In this document: piece after piece, positions 26,300 through 35,057 of the stretch
How the letters are laid out: every line of letters begins with the position of its first letter
Position numbering within the stretch: position 1 is the stretch's first letter
Assembly (NCBI GenBank): GCA_942490945.1
Contig: CALNYZ010000018.1
Span: 186,001-250,000 of the forward strand
DNA: 64,000 nucleotides
From: CALNYZ01 sp942490945
GTDB taxonomy: Bacteria > Pseudomonadota > Gammaproteobacteria > UBA6429 > Thiohalophilaceae
Direction of reading: 5' to 3'
The notes under the pieces: generated by a model
What the model was told of the DNA's origin: nothing
The model's input: the letters and a program-made list of their open reading frames with translations, nothing else
The model's database searches: none
Position numbers and translations under genes: made by a program

Positions 26300-28417
26300 T
26301 CAGCTGGTCAGGCGTCGATAAATATCCGGTACCTTCATTGGCAATTGCGCCACTTCATCAATTACAGTATAGGCTGCAGCACCATACATGTGTGGTAAAT
26401 AGTCTCTGGCTTGCTTGTCGATCGTAATGCAGTAAGGGTGTACTCCCTCACGTCGAGATTCGATTAACGCACGTCGGGTATCTTCAATACCGTATTCACC
26501 ACGGTAGTTATCATAATCATCGGGCTTGCCATCAGAAATGGTAATGAGAATACGTGTCCGCGCCTCTATTTCCAGCAATTTTTTGGTCAAATGACGAATC
26601 GCAAAACCCATACGCGTATAATCTTTTGGTGCAATACCGGTGATGCGACCTTTTACTTCTTCGCTGTAGGTATCTTCGAATTCCTTGATCGTAAAAATCT
26701 CGCAACGTTTACGCGCCATTCCGGAAAAACCAAAAATCGCGTATCGATCACCGAGACTTTCCAACGACTCACTTAACAGGATCAACGATTCGCGTTCCGC
26801 ATCGTTAATCCAGCCCTTGGTTGAGCCACTCATGTCGACCATAAAACACACGGCAATATTGCGTTCGCTACGATGCTGGCGTGTATAGAGCCGGTCTGTC
26901 ATTTCACTGCCATCATTGGCATCCGCCAGTGCCTCCACATAGGCATCGATATCCACCTCATCACCGTAGGGTTGTCGTTTTAACAAAAGGTTTTCATCGC
27001 GCATTGCTTCAAAGGTTTTACGTAAATGCTTAATCAGGCCGGAGTATTTTTTTACTGTTTTGGCATAAAAATCATTCACTATCGGGCTGATGGATTTTTC
27101 CCGTACTGTGCACCAGTTCTTGCGATAGTGTTGGCGGCGAAAATCCCACTCGTTGTAGACATATGCACCATCTTCCTGACAGGTGCTATTCCACGCGGTA
27201 TCGGTTTCATCATCTTCCTCATCGCGCAGGAAATTCGGATCGTATTCTGCGCCACCCGCGGGTATCAGGTACTCGGGAGGAATGTCTCCCAGGTCCTGTA
27301 AAATTGATTGCAGGGTACGTTGCACATTATCGGGTGCAATTATCGGTTGTTCGTTGAGCGTAAGCGCGAGTTGCCTGCCATCAGGCGAATCAGGCTCGGG
27401 TATTTTATTGATACCGAATTCGGGTTGGTCAGGCGATGTAGCAAATTGATTTTGATTGTTGTCGTCGAGTATTTTTTGCAGCATGTGTTTGAGTTGTTTT
27501 TTTTCTCTCGCCATGCGCGCAGTTTTCACCGCCTCGAGTTTTTCAAGATTGAGCTCACCCTGATAGCAGAGCGTGGTAAAGGGTTTGAGTAAGCCGTAGT
27601 GTTGCTCGGTCAGTTTGACACTATCTTCGACCGTAAAATCATTCTGTTCAATCAATTGGCAAATGTGCTGCCAGGATGCATCCAGCCTGTCCTGATTAAG
27701 CGTTTGTTTCATGGCAGCCATACGACGGTATAAACCGGGCAGTTCACGTGCCAGACATTTTTCCAGGCGTAGCGTTTCAATGCAGTGAAATAATTCAAGA
27801 AACTTTTCAGGGTGTTCATGACCTGCACAAACAGAGCTTAAATCGATCCGAAACGTGCCATAACGTGTCTGAGCCCACAACATCGCCACCATACTCTTAT
27901 AAAGATCAAAATTTTCCTGTCTGGAATTCAATTGCGCCAGCGCTGGTGGCAGGTAAATTGTTTCCGTATCAGTAAAGGCCTGCTCGGCGGTTTCAATTTT
28001 CAGTTTGCGACCGGAAAGTCCGTTTGCGAAATACAGCAAAACATTCGCTTCATTTTCGAACAGTGCGCCCACTTCTTTTTTATGGCTGCTATGCAAAAAA
28101 GTATCAACATTATGAATGATTTCCAGCGCGGGATATAAACCATTTAAATCATAGGCATCCATGGCTTGCAGTGCCCAGGCCTCCATGCTATCGCGATCCA
28201 GTTCATCAAGTACCGGAATAGCATGCGTTATAAACTGATAGGCAAGTTGATGATTGGTGCTGGCGATGCGCTTGACCCAGCTCAAAATGTAATCCTGATC
28301 AACTGATGCTAACTGCGCAATGACCCCGGCAGCTTGCTCATTTTTATAAAAGGTAAATTCCACGTCCAGATATTCATCCAGTAGCGTGCATATTTCCTGT
28401 GTATTAAGTGGGGGCAT
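26300..28417 (-). CDS. CbbO/NorD-type von Willebrand factor A protein
   Basis: This 705-residue protein is of the CbbO/NorD family, which works with a MoxR-like AAA+ partner (CbbQ/NorQ) to remodel a client enzyme, RuBisCO or nitric oxide reductase in known cases. The C-terminal VWA domain (about 520-700) has an intact MIDAS: Asp528-Met-Ser-Gly-Ser, the Thr in DYTRMGFA and the Asp in ISDGKPDDYD. The N-terminal 400 residues are helical. A low-complexity acidic stretch (EEDDETD) lies near residue 405. The AAA+ partner is 19 bases upstream. No RuBisCO or nitric oxide reductase genes lie within this window, so the client is unknown. Confidence 0.9.
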   Translation of the reverse strand: MPPLNTQEICTLLDEYLDVEFTFYKNEQAAGVIAQLASVDQDYILSWVKRIASTNHQLAYQFITHAIPVLDELDRDSMEAWALQAMDAYDLNGLYPALEIIHNVDTFLHSSHKKEVGALFENEANVLLYFANGLSGRKLKIETAEQAFTDTETIYLPPALAQLNSRQENFDLYKSMVAMLWAQTRYGTFRIDLSSVCAGHEHPEKFLELFHCIETLRLEKCLARELPGLYRRMAAMKQTLNQDRLDASWQHICQLIEQNDFTVEDSVKLTEQHYGLLKPFTTLCYQGELNLEKLEAVKTARMAREKKQLKHMLQKILDDNNQNQFATSPDQPEFGINKIPEPDSPDGRQLALTLNEQPIIAPDNVQRTLQSILQDLGDIPPEYLIPAGGAEYDPNFLRDEEDDETDTAWNSTCQEDGAYVYNEWDFRRQHYRKNWCTVREKSISPIVNDFYAKTVKKYSGLIKHLRKTFEAMRDENLLLKRQPYGDEVDIDAYVEALADANDGSEMTDRLYTRQHRSERNIAVCFMVDMSGSTKGWINDAERESLILLSESLESLGDRYAIFGFSGMARKRCEIFTIKEFEDTYSEEVKGRITGIAPKDYTRMGFAIRHLTKKLLEIEARTRILITISDGKPDDYDNYRGEYGIEDTRRALIESRREGVHPYCITIDKQARDYLPHMYGAAAYTVIDEVAQLPMKVPDIYRRLTS

Positions 28418-28436
28418 GTGCCATGCGAGTTGTTAT

Positions 28437-29249
28437 TTAAAAAAGGGATGAAGAGAGTTCGTCAATGGCGGCTAACATTTCGCTGTCGTCTGTTAATGCC
28501 AGTGCAATAGCGGTGTGACAGGCGGTGATCGGGTTTACACCATCATGAATAAGTTTCGCTGCATGCACCAGCAAACGGGTACTGGCGCCTTCTTCCAGAC
28601 CACTGCCTTTCAGGTTGCGTGTCATGCCGGCGAATTTTACCAGTTTGGCAGCAGTATCTTTGTTGATGCCGGTTTCTTTCATTACGATAGTGGTTTCGAG
28701 TTCGGCTACCGGATAGTCAAACTCAAGTGCAACAAAGCGTTGTCTTGTACTTTGTTTTAAATCTTTCAGCACACTCTGGTAGCCCGGGTTATAGGAAATT
28801 GTCAGACAAAAATCAGCAGTGGCTTCGATCACTTCGCCGAGTTTTTCAATGGGTAATACACGGCGGTCATCTGCCAACGGATGGATCACCACCATGGTGT
28901 CCTTGCGGGCCTCGACTATTTCATCCAGATAACAAATCGCACCATTACGTACCGCACGGGCGAGCGGGCCATCTATCCAGGTGGTTTCACCCCCACGAAT
29001 CAGATAACGACCCACCAGGTCAGATGCGGTCAAATCATCATGACACGAAACGGTAATCAGCGGTTTTTTCAGTCGCCATGCCATATGTTCCATGAAGCGG
29101 GTTTTGCCGCAACCGGTCGGGCCTTTAAGCAGGATGGGCAGCATTTGCCGATAGGCAGCCTCGAAGATAGTAATTTCCTCACCAACCGGCTGGTAATACG
29201 GTTCGTTTTCAACGAAATATTCTTCAGTTTTTATTACCCGTGCTTCCAT
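28437..29249 (-). CDS. CbbQ/NorQ-type MoxR AAA+ ATPase
   Basis: This 270-residue AAA+ ATPase has the P-loop GPTGCGKT (43-50), Walker B AICYLDEIVEARKD, sensor-1 TISYNPGYQ and the arginine region in STRQRFVALEFDYP. It forms the hexameric motor for the VWA protein encoded immediately downstream. ATG 29249 starts MEARVIKTEEYF, where CbbQ/NorQ proteins usually begin; the longer reading starts at a TTG (29279). The sequence alone does not tell CbbQ from NorQ. Confidence 0.92.
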   Translation of the reverse strand: MEARVIKTEEYFVENEPYYQPVGEEITIFEAAYRQMLPILLKGPTGCGKTRFMEHMAWRLKKPLITVSCHDDLTASDLVGRYLIRGGETTWIDGPLARAVRNGAICYLDEIVEARKDTMVVIHPLADDRRVLPIEKLGEVIEATADFCLTISYNPGYQSVLKDLKQSTRQRFVALEFDYPVAELETTIVMKETGINKDTAAKLVKFAGMTRNLKGSGLEEGASTRLLVHAAKLIHDGVNPITACHTAIALALTDDSEMLAAIDELSSSLF

Positions 29250-29376
29250 TAATTGTCCCGTTTTATATGTGTGTTTCAATCCATTATAACGTTGTTGGCC
29301 GTATTTACGAGAGGGTATAATAGTTAATAGGTCGAAGCCAGATCAGTTTTACTTCGATGCAGTTAATGGTTTTCAG

Positions 29377-30369
29377 TCAATCCAGATTATCACAGTATCT
29401 TGTATAGTCAGGCAGCATGCAGAGCTGGTTGTACCAGTATTTTTTCATTATCCCGGTAGAAATATTGGCTTCTTTTACAAACAGAGGTCCTAGTACATTA
29501 AATTCCGGAGCCAGTTTTGATGTATGTTTTCCAAAGTGCATAAAAAAATAATAAAGATTAAAACTCTTTAATTGATCAGGTGTAAATTTTTTCACTGTTT
29601 GATAGAAGGCCTGTTTATTTTCAGGTGAAATGAATGTGTATATCACTGCGAAAGGGTTACTTGCAGTTTTTGATGTGGCTGTCATAAGGATATTATTCCC
29701 TTCACGGTTAAAGTCATGGTATAAATACAGTGCATCCATTTCAGGTATATTGTTAAATATAAATAAGGCACCCCAACCCAACGCCCAGGCCAAATCTTCA
29801 TATGGGTCAACTTGTACATCATATATAATTTCATGCTCAGCAAATTGGTAAACAGTATTGCCAGTTTTGATGTCGATAATGTATACACCGCCGGCGTATC
29901 CGTCACCATGTCCACCATCAGTGTATGTTCCCACCCAGATTCGATCGAGGAATATTGGAAGGCCAGTGAGGCTGTGACAACCCGGAATTTCAGTTTTAAC
30001 CTGTTTTTCTTGGACATGTAACAGGTAACCACCTGTGCTGACATATTCGCCAGATTCAGGGTAGGGTTTGCAATGTTGCCAACGGTCTTTTATTTTTGCT
30101 TTTGAAACTTCCCTTTGTTTTTTTGCATTACTAAATAATTCTATATATTCAATCAGGCCGATTTCTTTTGTTGACTTGCTTTTTCGGTCATACAGTAAAT
30201 AGTAACGTTTGCCTTTTAGTTGTACTAATGTGCTTGTTATTATTCCGACTGTGTCCTTGTTAAAATCAATGCTTTGAATTACCGGTAGAATGTCATACTC
30301 ACTATATTCAGCAGATTGTGCGTGTACCGGGAGTAGAATCAAAAATAAAGTAAAATAAACATATTTCAT
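29377..30369 (-). CDS. Secreted protein of unknown function, 330 residues
   Basis: A clear signal peptide (about 1-19, FTLFLILLPVHAQSA) makes this exported. The middle contains repeated strand-rich segments with Gly/Trp (RIWVGTYTDGGHGDGYAGGV, YDVQVDPYEDLAWALGWGAL) that recall beta-propeller or quinoprotein-like blades; this is a weak structural guess. Four cysteines, including a pair near the C-terminal CMLPDYTRYC, could form disulfides in the periplasm. The gene is AT-rich compared with its neighbours. No partner is apparent. Confidence 0.65.
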   Translation of the reverse strand: MKYVYFTLFLILLPVHAQSAEYSEYDILPVIQSIDFNKDTVGIITSTLVQLKGKRYYLLYDRKSKSTKEIGLIEYIELFSNAKKQREVSKAKIKDRWQHCKPYPESGEYVSTGGYLLHVQEKQVKTEIPGCHSLTGLPIFLDRIWVGTYTDGGHGDGYAGGVYIIDIKTGNTVYQFAEHEIIYDVQVDPYEDLAWALGWGALFIFNNIPEMDALYLYHDFNREGNNILMTATSKTASNPFAVIYTFISPENKQAFYQTVKKFTPDQLKSFNLYYFFMHFGKHTSKLAPEFNVLGPLFVKEANISTGIMKKYWYNQLCMLPDYTRYCDNLD

Positions 30370-30448
30370 AAGTATCTAAATAATCGATTATTGTTAATAA
30401 ATAGATTGATTAAATAGTAGCACAATTTGGCAGGTATAATGTTGAGTA

Positions 30449-30479
30449 ACGTTCTGCATAAGGAGATTATGCAGAACGT
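30449..30479. repeat. Perfect 12-base inverted repeat without a T-tract
   Basis: ACGTTCTGCATA (30449-30460) and TATGCAGAACGT (30468-30479) are perfect arms around the 7-base loop AGGAGAT. Neither strand has a T-run next to the stem, so it does not look like an intrinsic terminator. It lies in the 156 bases between two minus-strand genes of unknown function and could be an operator, an mRNA-stabilising hairpin or a recombination site. Confidence 0.6.
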
Positions 30480-30525
30480 CTGGCTATGGAATATTATATT
30501 TATAATTCCTTACGATACATCCTGA

Positions 30526-30909
30526 TTAAAAGAAGAACTTGTTTACCAGCACAACCGACAGGACAGATGTGACCACGCCGTTAATGAGTATGTAACGTCG
30601 CAGTTCGCCATTTTTCATGCCGGAGAAGAGTTTGATCGATTTCGGGAATAATAAAAACATTATCCCGCTGACCATAAACATCCAGCCAAAAAGCGTAATA
30701 ACAACGTGCCAGTCATTAATCCAGACATTATGTTGCAGTACGATAAATAATCCCACTACCAGCATAATGATTGACATGGGGATTAATGCAACGCGGTCTT
30801 TAAGGACCACATCCGTGTACCTGACCCAGTGACGGGTATTCAATACATAGGAAAGTCCCAGTACCAGGAATAGCAGGGCACATAACTTTTGGACAACTAA
30901 TACCGTCAT
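30526..30909 (-). CDS. Four-helix membrane protein, 127 residues
   Basis: This unrecognised inner-membrane protein has four hydrophobic segments (about 6-22, 40-60, 68-88 and 107-125) and little soluble sequence. ATG 30909 is preceded by a near-perfect AAGGAGG ribosome site at six bases, so it is likely well translated. The pfp gene downstream of its promoter region ends in a strong terminator, so it is separately transcribed. Confidence 0.7.
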   Translation of the reverse strand: MTVLVVQKLCALLFLVLGLSYVLNTRHWVRYTDVVLKDRVALIPMSIIMLVVGLFIVLQHNVWINDWHVVITLFGWMFMVSGIMFLLFPKSIKLFSGMKNGELRRYILINGVVTSVLSVVLVNKFFF

Positions 30910-31093
30910 GATGTACCTCCTTGCCTCGTGAAGAGGAAGTTGATTGATTCCTTAAAGTATAGTGTTGATATTATGGAGTCAGGGTGTTCAGTTATAGAAT
31001 GAATACGAAGGGTAATAAGTCTGATTGATAGTGAATAAGTATAATATGGTACAAACAGGTAATTTTATTAGACACAGGATAAGGCAATGGCAA

Positions 31094-31125
31094 AATAAAA
31101 AAAGGCCACCCGGTAAGGTGGCCTT
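31094..31125 (-). terminator. Intrinsic terminator of pfp
   Basis: On the minus strand, AAGGCCACC and GGTGGCCTT (31117-31125 and 31102-31110) form a perfect 9-base stem around a 6-base loop, followed by TTTTTATTTT. It lies about 40 bases beyond the pfp stop and is a textbook Rho-independent terminator. Confidence 0.9.
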
Positions 31126-31164
31126 GATTCGATATGTAACTTATATAGCTATATCGGTTTACTA

Positions 31165-32574
31165 TTATATCTCAAACTTACCTTTAAGTTTTTTCGGTAC
31201 GGCCACACCTTTGATGCGCACATACTTTGGCATACCATCTTTATAGGGAGGATAGTCTTCACCCTTGATGAGTGGTTCCATATAAGTACGGCAAGCCTTG
31301 GTGATACCGAAGCCATCTTTGCTGATGAAGTTTTCCGGCATCATTTTTTCGACGTTGGCAACATTGGCGAGATCAGCCATGCCGACTTTCCACTTAAATG
31401 GTTTGTTCGACAAACGTTGTACCGTTGGCATAACCGAGTTGTGACCCTGAATCGCAAACTGTACCGCTGCCTTGCCCATGGCATAGGCCATGTCGACGTC
31501 GGTCTTGGATGCAATATGACGCGCCGCGCGTTGCAGGTAATCGGCAACTGCCCAGTGATTTTTCAGACCGAGTTCTGACTGAATCATGCCGCTGATAACG
31601 GTAGCTGCACCACCCAATTGGCTGTGACCAAACGCATCTTTCAATCCGCTTTCTGCCAGGAAGCGACCATCCGGCCAATGCACACCTTCAGAAACCACAA
31701 CTGAACAATAGCCATGTTTATCGACATTCTTTTTCACTTCGGCGAGGAATTTCTCCTGGTTGAACTCCACTTCCGGGAACAGAATAACCGTCGGGATAAA
31801 GGTATCAGGAGTTGATGCAAGACCACCTGCTGCTGCAATCCAGCCGGCATGACGACCCATTACTTCAACAATGAATACCTTGGTCGATGTTTTGGACATG
31901 GAGGCCACGTCAAACGATGCTTCACGGGTAGAAACTGCTACGTATTTGGCAACCGAACCAAAGCCGGGGCAGTTGTCAGTAATCGGCAGATCGTTATCAA
32001 CGGTCTTCGGTACATGAATTGCCTGAATCGGGTAACCCATTTCTTTTGACAGTTGTGAAATCTTGTAACAGGTATCAGCCGAGTCACCGCCACCGTTATA
32101 GAAGAAGAAGCCAATATTGTGTGCCTTGAACACTTCGATTAAACGCTCGTATTCACGGCGATTTTCTTCGAGTGATTTCAGTTTGAAGCGGCAGGAACCA
32201 AATGCACCGGAAGGTGTATGACGCAAAGCCTTGATGGTAGATACAGATTCTTTTGACGTGTCTATCAGGTCTTCGGTCAATGCACCGATGATACCGTTAC
32301 GTCCGGCATAGACTTTACCAATTTTGTTCGATTTACGTGCCGCTTCAATAACACCTGCCGCGCTGGCGTTAATCACCGCAGTTACACCACCGGATTGTGC
32401 ATAGAATGCATTCATTGGCGGAACTTTAGGTTTGGATGATTTTTTCTTTGTGACTTTCTTTTTGGCTGCTTTTTTTGCAGGCTTTTTCTTTGCCGTTTTC
32501 TTTTTCGCTACTTTTTTCTTAGCGACCTTCTTTTTTGTTACCTTTTTCTTTGCGACTTTCTTCTTTGTAGCCAT
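31165..32574 (-). CDS. pfp: PPi-dependent phosphofructokinase with lysine-rich histone-like N-terminal tail
   Basis: This 469-residue protein interconverts fructose 6-phosphate and fructose 1,6-bisphosphate. PPi use is indicated by GGGDS (161-165) and PKTVDND (189-195), where ATP enzymes have GGDGS and PGTIDND; MGRHAGW (239-245) is also present. Residues 1-53 are a Lys/Ala/Val/Thr tail built of KKxxKK repeats (KKKVAKKKVTKKK and so on), like the tails of AlgP or chlamydial Hc1 histone-like proteins; the catalytic domain begins at Met54. ATG 32574 is the likely start because AGAGGA lies eight bases upstream, so the tail should be translated. A strong terminator follows. Confidence 0.95.
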   Translation of the reverse strand: MATKKKVAKKKVTKKKVAKKKVAKKKTAKKKPAKKAAKKKVTKKKSSKPKVPPMNAFYAQSGGVTAVINASAAGVIEAARKSNKIGKVYAGRNGIIGALTEDLIDTSKESVSTIKALRHTPSGAFGSCRFKLKSLEENRREYERLIEVFKAHNIGFFFYNGGGDSADTCYKISQLSKEMGYPIQAIHVPKTVDNDLPITDNCPGFGSVAKYVAVSTREASFDVASMSKTSTKVFIVEVMGRHAGWIAAAGGLASTPDTFIPTVILFPEVEFNQEKFLAEVKKNVDKHGYCSVVVSEGVHWPDGRFLAESGLKDAFGHSQLGGAATVISGMIQSELGLKNHWAVADYLQRAARHIASKTDVDMAYAMGKAAVQFAIQGHNSVMPTVQRLSNKPFKWKVGMADLANVANVEKMMPENFISKDGFGITKACRTYMEPLIKGEDYPPYKDGMPKYVRIKGVAVPKKLKGKFEI

Positions 32575-32812
32575 GGATAAAATCCTCTTTATTAAAAATT
32601 TTGTACTTGTAAACAGTTGGGTTTCGTTAATGTTAATTTTTACTTTATTACGCTGTCATTCATATTCGGCCTGAACGTATCCTTCAGGGTCAAAACCGGT
32701 CTGGCCCGCATTGGCTGACCTCATTTGTCATGTTGTGAAATTATGAAACCGGCATAAATCAGGGACGGAATTATATCTGAATGAGCATCATATATTAAGT
32801 GTGTAGTGACAA

Positions 32813-33451
32813 TTACTCGTTAATCAGTTTTTTTAGCCGGGAAATGCGTGCCTGCAACCGCGCGCTGTCATCACGAACCGTATTCACTTTCTGTATAAAA
32901 TCCTGCATTTCATGTGTGTCGGGGTTAATTTCACTCTCGGTTTGTAGGTAATCGGCAACATTGTGCAGCATAGTATCCTGTGCCTGTTGACCCCAGGCAA
33001 ATAAATCGCGTGTGAAGCGACTGACTTTATGTGCGACGATATCGCCCATATAGTGGCTGAGCATTTCTTCCCAGTCCAGATTAAGCGTCTGGATGAAGTG
33101 TTGAAATTGCTGTGCCGATTCAATATCGCCCTGAATACGGAATTTTCCGGTGACAGCACCATTGATCTGCCGGGATTGCTTGATCAAATCGACTATTGTG
33201 CCACTGAGTTGTACGTCAGCCGCGTCGACTTCACTGCGTAGCATGACATCTGTTTCGGTAAAGCAAAAATTCAGGGTTTGATCGATATCGGTCAGGTGCA
33301 GGGAAAAAATCCTGTTATGTAAGGGTTGCAGCTTGTCACGGTACTGCGGATCGAGTTGAATTACCCGGTTTAGCGAGCTTTCGAGCATGGCATGGACTGC
33401 CATTTTCAGTTCGGTTTGTAGAAAAGGGGAATCTGCGGGATTTTGTTTCAT
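32813..33451 (-). CDS. ubiJ: Ubiquinone biosynthesis accessory factor UbiJ
   Basis: UbiJ is an SCP2-domain lipid-binding protein that helps organise ubiquinone synthesis. The 212-residue protein begins with an SCP2-like domain (about 15-120: MLESSLNRVIQLDPQYRDKL, DIDQTLNFCFTETDVMLRS, IKQSRQINGAVTGKFRIQGD). A C-terminal helix with heptad-like spacing (about 170-212, ARLQARISRLKKLI) follows. It lies two genes downstream of ubiE, with an RDD protein between them; ubiB, usually the next gene, is elsewhere. Confidence 0.85.
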   Translation of the reverse strand: MKQNPADSPFLQTELKMAVHAMLESSLNRVIQLDPQYRDKLQPLHNRIFSLHLTDIDQTLNFCFTETDVMLRSEVDAADVQLSGTIVDLIKQSRQINGAVTGKFRIQGDIESAQQFQHFIQTLNLDWEEMLSHYMGDIVAHKVSRFTRDLFAWGQQAQDTMLHNVADYLQTESEINPDTHEMQDFIQKVNTVRDDSARLQARISRLKKLINE

Positions 33452-33463
33452 TATTTGTTCCAG

Positions 33464-34003
33464 CTACTTTTCCAGATTCTGAACAAGTTGTGACAATGAT
33501 TCGTCGAGGTAATTGTCTTCTTCGAAGATAACCACGGTTTTGGCAATTTTATCGTGGAAGCCCTGTTTGCGTTTATCCCAGATAATCCACAAAAATCCCA
33601 GATACAGCGGTAACATGGAAATCAGGTAGCCAATAATGCGTAGCAATGCCTGTATCCAGCTGATGCGCTCGAAAGATTCAGCATCGACTACCTTCAGGTG
33701 CATGAGTTGTTTTCCTGGTGTAGCACTTATCAGATGCCAGAACACTACCAGCAATATTACCGCCAATGCCTTGCTGATGAGAAAATCCATCACGCCATAA
33801 AAATGCAGCGCCCCATTATTATCCATGCTCCACTGGAAATAATCACGACCGTAAATCAAATAGAGTGCCGGGGCAGTGACGATAAAAAATAGCAGGCTAT
33901 CGAGTGCCACGGCAACGGTGCGTCGCCAGAAGCCGGCGTATTTGATTGTTGTTTTCGTTGAGGCTTGTCCCCATTGTTGATTTTGATTTATTTGATATTG
34001 CAT
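33464..34003 (-). CDS. RDD-family membrane protein
   Basis: This 179-residue RDD-domain protein has four hydrophobic segments (about 26-52, 68-94, 115-140) beginning with AGFWRRTVAVALDSLLFF, where the R and D of the family motif are visible. A conserved TPGKQLMHLKVVD segment lies centrally. RDD proteins are poorly understood; some act as Na+(Li+)/H+ antiporters. It ends 13 bases before ubiJ, so it probably shares a transcript with ubiJ. A structured tandem repeat separates it from ubiE. Confidence 0.85.
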   Translation of the reverse strand: MQYQINQNQQWGQASTKTTIKYAGFWRRTVAVALDSLLFFIVTAPALYLIYGRDYFQWSMDNNGALHFYGVMDFLISKALAVILLVVFWHLISATPGKQLMHLKVVDAESFERISWIQALLRIIGYLISMLPLYLGFLWIIWDKRKQGFHDKIAKTVVIFEEDNYLDESLSQLVQNLEK

Positions 34004-34060
34004 TGTGATTTATTCAATCGAGTCTGGCCTTTGTAGCGGCTTAAGGGAAATCTGCTAGAC

Positions 34061-34176
34061 GCCGAGCTCGCTTGCGAGCTCAGGCATATGTGGCTGTATT
34101 GTAAAACCACATGCCACTACGCCGACTTCGCTGCGCGAATCCGGCATAAGTGCGCGTAGGGTAAAACAACGCGCAC
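34061..34176. repeat. Two tandem 60-bp units, each with two hairpins
   Basis: Two units start with GCCGA at 34061 and 34121, exactly 60 bases apart. In unit 1, GAGCTCGC-TT-GCGAGCTC is a perfect palindromic stem and TGTGG...CCACA (with GTAAAA in the loop) a second. In unit 2, the first stem is an imperfect GCCGACTTCGC...GCGAATCCGGC and the second GTGCGCGT...ACGCGCAC, again with GGTAAAAC in the loop. Bases differ between units but pairing is preserved, and the GTAAAA and GGCATA motifs are constant. The array reaches the ubiE stop. It resembles REP/BIME-type elements, though no T-tract is present. Confidence 0.75.
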
Positions 34177-34922
34177 TAAACCTTATAACCCCGATGCAGG
34201 GCGACAATGCCGCCGGTCAGGTTAAAGTAGTCACAGCGTTGAAAGCCGACATTTTCCATCATTGATTTTAATGTCTCCTGATCCGGGTGCATGCGTATCG
34301 ATTCGGCCAGGTAACGGTAGCTGTCGGCATCATTGGTAATCAGTTTGCCAAGCAAGGGCAAGACTTTGAAGGAATAGGTATCGTAAATCGGATTGAGTGG
34401 TTTGATCACCGGCTTGGAGAACTCCAGCACCAGCAGCGGTTTGCCCGGTTTCAGTACCCGGAACATGGACGCCAGCGCCTTGTCTTTATCGGTGACGTTA
34501 CGCAAACCAAACGCGATGGTGATGCAATCAAAATAATTGTCCGGAAACGGCAGGCATTCCGCGTTGGCCTGTACATAATTGATATTGCCAACAAAACCTT
34601 TATCGGTCATACGATCGCGACCGACAGTCAGCATGGATGAGTTAATATCGGACAAGGTAACCGATCCGTCTTTACCGACAATTTTCGCAAACTTCGCGGC
34701 GAGGTCACCGGTACCACCGGCCAGATCCAGCACATTATCGCCGGCCTTCACGCCGCTGATGTCCACAGTATAGCGTTTCCACAGGCGATGCACGCCCATC
34801 GACATGAGGTCGTTCATCACATCATATTTATTCGCAACAGAATGAAAAACCTCAGCGACTTTCTGCTGTTTTTCTTCCCAGGCAACGTCTTTGAAGCCGA
34901 AATGGGTCGTTTTGTCGTTCAC
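34176..34922 (-). CDS. ubiE: Ubiquinone/menaquinone C-methyltransferase
   Basis: UbiE methylates the ring of demethylmenaquinone and the ubiquinone precursor with SAM. The 248-residue length is typical. The SAM motif VLDLAGGTGDLAAKFAKIVG (about residues 70-89), DINSSML, and the C-terminal end NLTGGIVALHRGYKV match the family closely. It is the first gene of the ubiE-RDD-ubiJ group. An HDOD gene diverges from it, its ATG 135 bases from the ubiE start. Confidence 0.97.
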   Translation of the reverse strand: MNDKTTHFGFKDVAWEEKQQKVAEVFHSVANKYDVMNDLMSMGVHRLWKRYTVDISGVKAGDNVLDLAGGTGDLAAKFAKIVGKDGSVTLSDINSSMLTVGRDRMTDKGFVGNINYVQANAECLPFPDNYFDCITIAFGLRNVTDKDKALASMFRVLKPGKPLLVLEFSKPVIKPLNPIYDTYSFKVLPLLGKLITNDADSYRYLAESIRMHPDQETLKSMMENVGFQRCDYFNLTGGIVALHRGYKV

Positions 34923-35057
34923 GTTAGGCTGTTACTCCGATTAAGTAGCCCGCATTCTAGTCAATTCAGCCAACCAGCTCCAGCGGCCATTATTGGACGT
35001 ATTCTCAAGCCCGCACCTGATGCAGCCGATAAATTGGTACACGTTTGGGACGGTGTC

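Noticed and set aside
32432..32674. Phe-rich plus-strand ORF opposite pfp
   Set aside because: It is the antisense reading of the lysine-rich tail; its Phe repeats are the complement of AAG/AAA codons and it lacks a ribosome site.
34788..35057. N-terminal extension of the HDOD frame into the ubiE antisense strand
   Set aside because: The residues are low in family similarity and lie opposite ubiE coding sequence; ATG 35058 is where the recognisable domain starts.
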